Shown one piece after another: positions 24,078-30,992 of a stretch of DNA of 54,148 bases; the stretch's first letter is position 1; every line of letters begins with the position of its first letter. Source of the stretch: Acidobacteriota bacterium (GTDB taxonomy: Bacteria > Acidobacteriota > Terriglobia > Acidiferrales > UBA7541). The stretch is taken from positions 1-54,148 of the forward strand of contig JAJPIE010000002.1 of NCBI GenBank assembly GCA_021324935.1, in the 5' to 3' direction. Under the pieces are notes generated by a model. The model had not been told where the DNA came from and made no database searches. It was given only the letters and a program-made list of their open reading frames with translations. The translations under genes and the position numbers were made by a program.

Positions 24078-24917
24078 ATGACAAACGAAGAACGGAAAGC
24101 GGCACTGGAAGCGATTATTTACGCGGCGGATGAGCCGGCGACGCTGGAACAGCTGGCGTCGGCGCTGGGCGAAGAGAAATTGACGGTGCAATCGGCGCTG
24201 GACGAGTTGATTGCCGGGCAAGAGACGGAAGAGCGCGGGATCGAGATCCGGCAGGTGGCGGGCGGGTACAAGATGTACACGAAGCCGCAGCACCACGACG
24301 TGGTGCGGAGATTTATCAAGTCGCTGCGGCCGCCGTTGCGGCTTTCGATGCCGGCGCTGGAGACGCTGGCGGTGATCGCGTATAAGCAGCCGGTGACGGC
24401 GCCGGAGATTTCCGATATTCGCGGGGTGAATACATCGGGGGTGATTTCGACGCTGCTGGACAAGAAGCTGATTACGACGGCGGGGCGCAAGGAAGTGATG
24501 GGGCGGCCGATCCTTTATAAGACTTCGAAAGAGTTTTTGATGCGGTTTGGACTGAGCGATTTGGATGAGCTGCCGAGCTTGAAGGAGTTTGAGGCGCTGG
24601 CGCGAGAGGCTCTGGGAACGGATGAAGGGATTGCGACGGGAGAGGTGAGCGAGGAACCGATTGGGGAGCTACATCCGGAGGTGGATGCGGCGAATGGCGG
24701 CACTCTGCCGAACGGACCGGATGCACAGGCAGGAATGCCTATGCCACATGTGCATGCGAGTACGGCCGAGGCGATCGAGCACGTGAAGGAAGAGTTGAGG
24801 GGGGCGGAGGAGTTCCGAGAACACGAGGCGCTGGCGACGGCGGAGGGGATGCCAAGCGGGGAGCTGGATGAAGACGCGCCACCCCCGAGTGCGAAGAGTA
24901 CAGCGGCGGGGGAATAA
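24078..24917 (+). CDS. scpB: Segregation and condensation protein ScpB
   Basis: A 279-residue protein. Residues 1-175 match ScpB: two winged helices (ALEAIIYAADEPATLEQLAS; SMPALETLAVIAYKQPVT) and the signature ISDIRGVNTSGVISTLL then GRPILYKTSKEFL. ScpB dimerises and binds ScpA to load SMC for chromosome segregation. The C-terminal 95 residues are an acidic, low-complexity tail; near residue 215 it reads DAQAGMPMPHVHAS, the translation of a repeat hairpin (24722-24752). scpA is not upstream here. The next gene on the strand is the RluB-like paralogue. Confidence 0.92.
   Translation: MTNEERKAALEAIIYAADEPATLEQLASALGEEKLTVQSALDELIAGQETEERGIEIRQVAGGYKMYTKPQHHDVVRRFIKSLRPPLRLSMPALETLAVIAYKQPVTAPEISDIRGVNTSGVISTLLDKKLITTAGRKEVMGRPILYKTSKEFLMRFGLSDLDELPSLKEFEALAREALGTDEGIATGEVSEEPIGELHPEVDAANGGTLPNGPDAQAGMPMPHVHASTAEAIEHVKEELRGAEEFREHEALATAEGMPSGELDEDAPPPSAKSTAAGE
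24722..24752 (+). repeat. Hairpin repeat inside scpB
   Basis: GCACAGGCAGGAATGCCTAT and following GCCACAT form the same hairpin as at 26088-26115 and 36553-36577. It lies in the disordered tail of ScpB. Confidence 0.65.
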
Positions 24918-25224
24918 GAGCGGAAAATAGAAATTGGAAGATGGAAAATGGGGAGTTGGTGTGTTTGGAGTTGGGTGGGTTGGGTTAACACCGAGAGCGC
25001 AGAGGAAGAGCAGAGAGAACACGAAGGGCTGTGGCACGGGATCGCCAGAGCCCGCCCTTCGCGCAAACACCGAGCGCAGGAAAAATGGGCCGCTCCGGTC
25101 GGGATGACAGCAAGGTGGAGCAGGCAGGCCGAAGCCTGGGCTACGGTAAGGTGGCCGATGTGAAGTTCGGCCACGAGATGGGGAGAAGAGGCGGGGTAAA
25201 GCCGCCCCACCACGAGGCGGATGG
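24918..25224 (+). repeat. Repeat cluster between scpB and the RluB-like gene
   Basis: Seven elements follow each other in one direction: family D (24921-24948), family C (24989-25022), family A (25029-25111), and GTAG-type or related hairpins near 25118-25137, 25143-25174 and 25180-25203. No gene lies here. Confidence 0.75.
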
Positions 25225-25986
25225 ATGCAGGAACGATTGCAGAAGATTATTGCGCGGGCAGGGATTGCTTCGCGGAGACATGCGGAGGAGTTGATCCGGT
25301 CAGGACAGGTGTCGGTGAATGGCAAGGTGGTTACGGAGCTGGGGACGAAAGCGGATGCGGAAAAAGACAAGATTGTGGCCGCGGGACGCGAGGTGCGGTG
25401 GGAGAAGCAGAGGAAGGTGTATCTGCTGCTGCACAAGCCGGCGGAGGTGGTGAGTTCACTGGCGGATCCGGAAGGAAGAAAGACGCTGCGGAATTTGCTG
25501 CGGGGATTTCCGGAGAGAGTTTATCCAGTGGGAAATCTGGAGTATGCGGCAACGGGATTGGTGTTTTTGACGAATGACGGGGAGCTGGCGGCGCGGATGT
25601 TGAAAGCGTGGGATGCGCTGGAGCAGACGTATCACGTGAAGATCAAGGGGATGCTGACACGGAACGATTTGGAGAAGTATGGGCAAGAGATTGGGGTGAA
25701 GATGCAGACGCTGCGGCAGCCGGACGCGAGCCGGGGTCATGCGGCGAATTACTGGTATGAAGTGAAGATGCGGGGAGCGCAACTGGAGCGGATGCGGAAC
25801 GTGATGTTCCGCGAGCACCACCCGGTGGAGAAGGTGATGCGAGTGGGGCTGGGAACGTTGAGCATTGAGGGAGTGCCGCGGGGACGGTACCGGTTGCTGG
25901 AGGAGAAGGAGCTGGGGGGATTGGTGGCGAGCAGGAAGGAAAATAGAAAAGAGAAAAGGGAAAACAGGAAAAGAAGCAAGTACTGA
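25225..25986 (+). CDS. RluB/RsuA-like protein lacking the catalytic aspartate
   Basis: A 253-residue protein. Residues 1-45 are an S4 RNA-binding domain (MQERLQKIIARAGIASRRHA). The rest has the RsuA-family pseudouridine synthase fold (YLLLHKPAEVVSSLADPEGR, NDGELAARML). The active-site motif, normally GRLD, reads VGNLEYAATGLVFLTNDG: catalytic Asp becomes Glu and the preceding Arg becomes Asn. The later motif EGRNRQIRRMF is also degraded to a divergent RGAQLERMRNVMF. It may bind RNA without modifying it, or use Glu. An intact RluB paralogue lies at 27406-28140. The last 20 residues are repeat-like (ENRKEKRENRKRSKY). Confidence 0.88.
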   Translation: MQERLQKIIARAGIASRRHAEELIRSGQVSVNGKVVTELGTKADAEKDKIVAAGREVRWEKQRKVYLLLHKPAEVVSSLADPEGRKTLRNLLRGFPERVYPVGNLEYAATGLVFLTNDGELAARMLKAWDALEQTYHVKIKGMLTRNDLEKYGQEIGVKMQTLRQPDASRGHAANYWYEVKMRGAQLERMRNVMFREHHPVEKVMRVGLGTLSIEGVPRGRYRLLEEKELGGLVASRKENRKEKRENRKRSKY

Positions 25987-26123
25987 CCCAGAGAAAGGAA
26001 AGTGGCGAGTGGCGAGAAAAGAGAAGAGGAAGAAGTCACCACAGAGGTAGCGGCAAGGAGCGGCCCGGGCCGGGCCACAGCTGCACAGGCAGGAGTGCCT
26101 GTGCCACAGAGAGGCTGAGTGAG
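25987..26123 (+). repeat. Family B, C and hairpin repeats
   Basis: Family B (GTGGCGAGTGGCGAG) is at about 25999-26016, family C at 26036-26050, and the hairpin TGCACAGGCAGGAGTGCCTG plus GCCACAG at 26088-26115. All point the same way. Confidence 0.7.
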
Positions 26124-27266
26124 ATGGAATTTGAGTTGAAGGACCATCAGAAGCTGATACGGGAGACGGTGCGGGCGTTTATGGAGGCGGAGGTGCGCCC
26201 GAAGGTGAAGGAGTGGGAACGGACGGAGCACTTCCCTGCCGAGGCGATCGCGAAGCTGGCGGAGATGGGTTGCTGCGGGATGCTGATGCCGGAGGAGTGG
26301 GGCGGGCCGGGGCTGGACACGATTTCGTACGTGCTGATGCTGGAAGAAGTGGCGCGGGTGCACACGGCGATTTCCACGGCGCTGGGAGTAACGAATTCGG
26401 CGGTGCAGATTCCGGTGCTGAAGTATGGAAATGAGGAGCAGAAGAGGAAATATTTGCGGCGGCTTGCGGAAGGAAAGATTCTGGGCGCGTTTTGCTTGAC
26501 GGAGCCGGCAGCGGGATCGGATGCGGCGGGGATCCAGACGACGGCAGTGCGCGAGGGCGACAGCTACCGGATCAATGGGACGAAGACGTGGGTGACGAAC
26601 GGGTCGGTGGCGGGAATTTATATCGTGTTCGCGAAGACGGATCCGGCGGCGGGCGGAAAAGGGATCAGCGCGTTTCTGGTGGAACCGGGGACGCCGGGAT
26701 TCAAGGTGGGGCGGCACGAGGACAAGATGGGGCAGAGGTCGTCGCCGTCGGTGGAGTTATTGTTCCACGATTGCCGCGTGGCGGCGAGCGCACGCGTGGG
26801 AGAGGAAGGACAAGGATTGAAAATTGCGCTGAGCGCGCTGGACGGCGGGCGGATTGGGATTGCGGCACAGGCGGTGGGATTGGCGCAGGGGGCGCTGGAG
26901 GAGTCGGTGAAATACGCGAAAGCGCGGAAGGCGTTTGGAAAAGCGATTGGGGAGTTTCAGGCGATTCAATGGATGCTGGCGGATATGCAGACGGAGATTG
27001 AGGCGGCGCGAGGGCTGCTGTACCAGGCGGCATATCTGAAGGATTCGGGCGGGAAGATGGGGGCGGCGGCTTCGAAGGCAAAGCTGTACGCGAGCGAGAT
27101 GGCGAACCGCGTGGCGGCGAAGGCGGTGCAGATTCATGGGAGTCAGGGGTATTCGCGGGAGTCGGAAGTGGAGCGGATGTACCGGGACGCGCGGGTGATT
27201 ACGATTTATGAGGGGACGAGCGAAGTGCAGAGGATGATCATTGCGCGAGAGTTGTTGGGAAAGTAG
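26124..27266 (+). CDS. Acyl-CoA dehydrogenase
   Basis: A 380-residue FAD enzyme. Motifs fit the family: GCCGMLMPEEWGGPGLD, the FAD/substrate loop CLTEPAAGSDAAG, WVTNGSVAGIYIVFA, then GRIGIAAQAVGLAQGALEES and RKAFGKAIGEFQAIQWMLAD. The C-terminus YEGTSEVQRMIIARELLG carries the conserved catalytic Glu in the position of short- and medium-chain enzymes (near residue 363). It removes electrons from acyl-CoA and passes them to an ETF that is not encoded nearby. Chain-length preference is not clear; the best resemblance is to butyryl-CoA dehydrogenase. Confidence 0.93.
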   Translation: MEFELKDHQKLIRETVRAFMEAEVRPKVKEWERTEHFPAEAIAKLAEMGCCGMLMPEEWGGPGLDTISYVLMLEEVARVHTAISTALGVTNSAVQIPVLKYGNEEQKRKYLRRLAEGKILGAFCLTEPAAGSDAAGIQTTAVREGDSYRINGTKTWVTNGSVAGIYIVFAKTDPAAGGKGISAFLVEPGTPGFKVGRHEDKMGQRSSPSVELLFHDCRVAASARVGEEGQGLKIALSALDGGRIGIAAQAVGLAQGALEESVKYAKARKAFGKAIGEFQAIQWMLADMQTEIEAARGLLYQAAYLKDSGGKMGAAASKAKLYASEMANRVAAKAVQIHGSQGYSRESEVERMYRDARVITIYEGTSEVQRMIIARELLGK

Positions 27267-27405
27267 TTCGAACATAGAAATGGGAACATAAGAAGAGAGG
27301 AAAATCCCAACGCAGAGACGCGGAGAAGAGGAAGAGTTCACCACAGAGATAGCAGAGGTAAACAGAGGGAACGGAGGAAGAGCGGCCCGCCGAAGAAGGC
27401 GGGCC
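27267..27405 (+). repeat. Family D, C and GTAG-hairpin repeats
   Basis: Family D-like sequence at 27270-27300, family C at 27307-27330 and 27340-27378, and a hairpin at 27382-27413 (GGCCCGCC, GAAGA, GGCGGGCC then CTACA). Confidence 0.7.
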
Positions 27406-28140
27406 CTACATTTTGGGACGGAAGTGTTTGAGTTGGGCGACTTCGCGGATGGTTAATGGGCGAAACTTGCCGGAAGGGACGTCGAGTTTGAGCGGGCCGA
27501 GTTGAGTGCGCTTGATTTTTTCGACGAGGAAGCCGACGGATTGGAACATACGGCGGATTTGGCGGTTGCGGCCTTCGATGAGGGTGACTTCGTACCAGGG
27601 ATTGGGGGCGTCTTCGAGGAGACGGATCTTGGCGGGTGACGTTTTGACGCGGCGGTTGTCGTCGAGAGTGATGTGGACGCCAGAGCGGAGTTTTTGCAAG
27701 GCGGCTTCGTTGGGCTTGCCGTTAATTTTGACAAGATAGGTTTTGGGGACGTGCGAGGCGGCATTGGTGAGTTGCTGGGCGAGGGCGCCGTCGTTGGTGA
27801 GAAGGAGAAGGCCTTCGGAGGCGTAGTCGAGGCGGCCGACGGGATAGACGCGCGTGGAGAGGTTACCGAGAAGTTGCAGGACGGTGGGGCGGCCTTCGGG
27901 GTCGCTGGTGGTGGTGACGTAGCCTTTCGGCTTGTTGAGCATGAGATAGATGGGAGGCTGGGCGGCGTGGATGGGTTTGCCGTCAACGGTGATGGTGTCG
28001 GCGGAGAGGTCGGCTTTGGTGCCGAGTTCGGTGACGACTTTGCCGTTGACGGAGACGCGGCCGGCGAGGATGAGTTCTTCGGATTTGCGGCGAGAGGCGA
28101 CGCCGGCGGAGGCGAGGAGTTTTTGAAGGCGTTCGGGCAT
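27406..28140 (-). CDS. rluB: Pseudouridine synthase RluB
   Basis: A 244-residue protein. An S4 domain (residues 3-48) is followed by the RsuA-type catalytic domain. The active site is intact: PVGRLDYASEGLLLLTNDG contains the catalytic Asp, and NPWYEVTLIEGRNRQIRRMF completes the signature. RluB makes pseudouridine in 23S rRNA helix 89. It faces the acyl-CoA dehydrogenase. The paralogue at 25225 has lost the Asp, so this copy presumably carries the activity. Confidence 0.95.
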   Translation of the reverse strand: MPERLQKLLASAGVASRRKSEELILAGRVSVNGKVVTELGTKADLSADTITVDGKPIHAAQPPIYLMLNKPKGYVTTTSDPEGRPTVLQLLGNLSTRVYPVGRLDYASEGLLLLTNDGALAQQLTNAASHVPKTYLVKINGKPNEAALQKLRSGVHITLDDNRRVKTSPAKIRLLEDAPNPWYEVTLIEGRNRQIRRMFQSVGFLVEKIKRTQLGPLKLDVPSGKFRPLTIREVAQLKHFRPKM

Positions 28141-28565
28141 GGGAGAAGAGGGCTCGTGGCCGGTAGTTGGTAGTCAGTAGAAGGATAACAGAGAGCGGAT
28201 AGCGGCGAGCAGGAAGCGAAGAGAAGAGCGGCTGTGATGTTGGATCGTAAGAGCCTGCCCTTCGCACAAAACGCGAAGGATGGGGCACCCTCAAGTTCAA
28301 AAGGTGATGGCCCTGACAAAAAGTTATAACCGGAGGAGCGTGCGCAACAAATTGGAAAATGGCGGAGTCAAAAGACCGCAGAAGATTCCAATAAAAAGAG
28401 ATTGGCGGACGACCGGCCAATTCCTAGAGCCAAAGTCATGGAGCAGGAATAACGCATGAGCCGCAAGAAAGCCGACAATAAAAAGCAGGCAAATAGAAGT
28501 TCGAACGATGATTTCTCGCTAAGTGGTCAGTGTCTGCGTTTGGGCCATTGGACTTCTCCCGTTCA
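28141..28565 (+). repeat. Gap with family F repeat
   Basis: A 425-base gap. Family F lies at 28239-28327 (GGATCGTAAGAGCCTGCCCT, then GCGAAGGATGGGGCACCC). A related motif at 28200-28230 resembles the 'agtggcgag' family. No gene is supported; a short minus-strand frame here is repeat translation. Confidence 0.6.
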
Positions 28566-29345
28566 TTAGAGTTTGAAGAGTTCGCGGAGGCGTTTGGTTT
28601 GCTGGCGGGAGACGGGGATTTCGGATTGTTTTTTGTCGTCCATCTTGAGCATGAAGCTGGATTTGAACCAGGGGACGACTTCCTTGATGTGGTGGATGTT
28701 GACGAGATAGGAGCGATGCGGACGCCAGAAGGATTCGGAGTCGAGGGCAGCGTGAAGTTCCTCGAGGGTGCGGTAGTTGGAGGAGCCTTCGAGATCCTTG
28801 GCGAAGACGGAGATGAGGCCGCCTTCGATGGAAGCGAAGATGAGATCATCGGCGTCGACGAGAAGCATGCGCTGCTGGGAGCGGATGAGGATCTTGGTGG
28901 GCTGCAAGTTGGCAGGCTTGGGAGCGGCAAGCTGGGAGACGAGTTGTTCGAGGCGCTCGGTGGGGCTGGTCTGGGCTTCGATTTCTTTTTTGGCTTTCTG
29001 GATGGCTTTGGAGATGCGGGCCTTGTCGAAGGGTTTCAAGACGTAATCGACGGCGTTGACGTCGAAGGCTTGCACGGCGTAGTGGTCGAAGGCGGTGGCG
29101 AAGACGACGTGAGGCACTTTGAGTTTGCGCTCGACGAGTTTCTGGAGGACGCCGAAGCCGTCGAGGCCGGGCATCTGGACATCGAGGAAGACGAGGTCGG
29201 GGGCGTGTTCCTTGATGAGATTGACGGCTTCGAGGCCGTTTTTGCCCTGGCCGACGAGAGAGATTTCCGGGAAGGATTTGAGAAGGTAGGCGAGCTCCTC
29301 GCGGGCGGGCTTCTCGTCGTCGACGATGATGGTTTGGATGGGCAT
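28566..29345 (-). CDS. LytTR-family response regulator
   Basis: A 259-residue protein starting at 29345. Residues 1-125 are a receiver domain: acidic pocket VDDEKPAREE, phosphorylatable Asp near residue 53 in LVFLDVQMPGLDGFG, then Thr in ATAFDHYAVQAF and Lys in VLKPFDKARI. Residues 160-259 are a LytTR DNA-binding domain (RMLLVDADDLIFASIEGG, YRTLEELHAALDSESFWRPH, RSYLVNIHHIKEV). Such proteins usually pair with a LytS-like histidine kinase, absent here. Function unknown. Confidence 0.92.
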   Translation of the reverse strand: MPIQTIIVDDEKPAREELAYLLKSFPEISLVGQGKNGLEAVNLIKEHAPDLVFLDVQMPGLDGFGVLQKLVERKLKVPHVVFATAFDHYAVQAFDVNAVDYVLKPFDKARISKAIQKAKKEIEAQTSPTERLEQLVSQLAAPKPANLQPTKILIRSQQRMLLVDADDLIFASIEGGLISVFAKDLEGSSNYRTLEELHAALDSESFWRPHRSYLVNIHHIKEVVPWFKSSFMLKMDDKKQSEIPVSRQQTKRLRELFKL

Positions 29346-29704
29346 TTTGGTGAAAGGAAAGTATAGCGCGGGGTGGAAGAGAGTGGCGAGTGGCGAGAAA
29401 AAAGAGCGACTGGTGACTGGCGTTGGGGGACTGATGGGCGGGGGCGGTGAAAATAGAAAGTGAAAATCGAAAATCGGGAAAGGAACCGAAGCGATTGTGC
29501 CTTTATCCCTCCACTGCGCGGCGCTACCCGACACGCCACACAACGGCGCGAAGGAAGAGCCGGGCCGCTCCGGTCGGGATGACACAGGTACGGGCTGAGC
29601 CAAGGTGCAGCGGTTGGTCGTAAGGTATGATGCGAAGGGCAAGCGGGAGGCTGGCATGAAAGCCAGCGCTACATTGAGGATTCAAACTGGGAGATCGGCG
29701 AGCA
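29346..29704 (+). repeat. Repeat cluster with A, B, D and a hairpin
   Basis: A 359-base gap: family B at 29380-29400, family D at 29447-29480, family A at 29493-29585 (carrying an extra CCACACAACGGCGCG), and a GTAG-type hairpin at 29645-29672 (GCTGGC, ATGAAA, GCCAGC then GCTACA). Same orientation throughout. Confidence 0.8.
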
Positions 29705-30271
29705 ATGGCTGCTAAGGACAGACGGAAGAAGGATACGGATGCAGTTAAGGCGAAGATTTTAGGGAGCGAGATGATATATGAGGGGCCGGTGTTTGGGCTG
29801 CGGAGGGATGAAGTGCAGGAACCGAGCGGGGTGCGGACGAGGAGAGAGGTGATCACGCATCCGGGATCGGTTGTAGTGCTACCAGTACTGCCGGATGGGA
29901 GGATCGTGATGATCCGGCAATACCGGCATGCGACGCGGCAGTACATGTGGGAATTGGTGGCGGGAAGGAAGGAGCCGGAGGAGTCGCCGGAAGAGGGAGC
30001 GGCGCGGGAGTTGCTGGAGGAAACAGGATACCGCGCGAAACGATTCAAAGTTTTTCTGGATATATTTCCGACGCCGGGATTTCTGGAAGAGCGGATGTGG
30101 ATTCTGCTGGCGGAAGGATTGAAAGCGGGAGAAGCGCAACCGGAAGATGACGAGAAGATCGAAGTGCAGGCGTACAAGCTGAAAGAATTGCAACAAATGA
30201 TGAAGGAGGGTGAGTTGAAGGACGCGAAGTCGATTGCAGGGATACTTTACTACTCTACTTTTTTGCGGTAG
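29705..30271 (+). CDS. Nudix hydrolase (ADP-ribose pyrophosphatase-like)
   Basis: A 188-residue protein. It has the Nudix box around residues 87-109 (GRKEPEES, then AARELLEETGY: G, E, REL, EE and G in the right places). Upstream are VITHPGSVVVLPVLPDGRI and MIRQYRHATRQYMWEL, which match the ADP-ribose/NDP-sugar subfamily (NudF type). It likely hydrolyses ADP-ribose to AMP and ribose 5-phosphate, as a housecleaning enzyme. It precedes the cold-shock gene with its own promoter. Confidence 0.88.
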   Translation: MAAKDRRKKDTDAVKAKILGSEMIYEGPVFGLRRDEVQEPSGVRTRREVITHPGSVVVLPVLPDGRIVMIRQYRHATRQYMWELVAGRKEPEESPEEGAARELLEETGYRAKRFKVFLDIFPTPGFLEERMWILLAEGLKAGEAQPEDDEKIEVQAYKLKELQQMMKEGELKDAKSIAGILYYSTFLR

Positions 30272-30352
30272 GGATCGAGAGATGGAGCGATTGAATCGAT
30301 TGAACGCGTGAATAAATATGCACAAGGGGGTAAGAAAAGTGTTAGAGATGTC

Positions 30353-30380
30353 TTGACTGGAATTCCCGATTTGATACAGT
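30353..30380 (+). promoter_or_regulatory. Sigma70-like promoter of the cold-shock gene
   Basis: TTGACT at 30353-30358 and TACAGT at 30375-30380, 16 bases apart. This predicts a start near 30387 and a 5' leader of about 64 bases before the GTG at 30451, typical for cold-shock mRNAs. Confidence 0.65.
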
Positions 30381-30450
30381 ACGCGCCATTCGTGCTCTTG
30401 GCGGCGCCTTGCAGTTCCGCCCCAGAGTCACCGTCCAAAGGAGACACGAA

Positions 30451-30651
30451 GTGCAAGGAACAGTGAAGTGGTTTAACAATTCGAAAGGATACGGATTCAT
30501 AGGCCGAGAAGACGGGCCGGATGTATTCGTACACTACTCAGCAATCACGGGAGATGGCTACCGGACACTGCAAGAGGGAGACGCGGTCGACTTCGAAATT
30601 GTCCAGGGCCCCAAAGGACCACAGGCGTCGGAAGTGAAAAAGACCGCTTGA
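30451..30651 (+). CDS. Cold-shock protein (CspA family)
   Basis: A 66-residue OB-fold protein starting with GTG at 30451; AAAGGAG lies 7-9 bases upstream. RNP1 is KGYGFIG and RNP2 is VFVHYSAI; the N-terminus is [13 protein letters not shown] and the end is KKTA. Cold-shock proteins bind single-stranded RNA and melt secondary structure. A promoter precedes it and an excellent terminator follows, so it is monocistronic. Upstream in-frame sequence is open but does not match the family. Confidence 0.93.
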   Translation: MQGTVKWFNNSKGYGFIGREDGPDVFVHYSAITGDGYRTLQEGDAVDFEIVQGPKGPQASEVKKTA

Positions 30652-30673
30652 GCGAATTTGGAACTGAGTGGAG

Positions 30674-30710
30674 CCGGCGGGAGCGAAAGCTTCCGCCGGT
30701 TTTTTGTTTG
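30674..30710 (+). terminator. Terminator of the cold-shock gene
   Basis: CCGGCGGGAGC (30674-30684) pairs with GCTTCCGCCGG (30689-30699) around a GAAA tetraloop, followed by TTTTTT. A single G-U pair; very stable. Confidence 0.92.
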
Positions 30711-30992
30711 GGGAGCAATCGGCCGGCGGAGATTGGTAGTGCGGGGACGGTGGAATGCTCGAGGCAAAGTCGCCGGATTGTGCCGCGCCCACGGCGCTTG
30801 TTCGTGTTTGGATTTCGCACCCCGGGCTGACGCCCGGGGCTCCATTGCGCCGCCCCGCTGGGGCTGATGTACGGGATGGGGAAAGCCGGTGGCATCCTCA
30901 CGATTCCCATGCTCAAAGAAGGTGTGTGGGAGCACTGGAAGGGTGGAGAGAGGCATATAATTGCGGCGGAAGGGTAGCGCGAGGACGAGACG
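30711..30992 (+). repeat. Gap with family H and a GC-rich hairpin
   Basis: Family H (GCCGCGCCCACGGCGC) lies at about 30780-30796, and CCCCGGGCTGACGCCCGGGG at 30821-30840. These resemble elements at 17794 and 45848. No gene. Confidence 0.55.

Noticed and set aside
28436..28930. Minus-strand frame near the LytTR gene
   Set aside because: It is a shifted frame over the LytTR coding sequence with Ser/Pro-rich translation.
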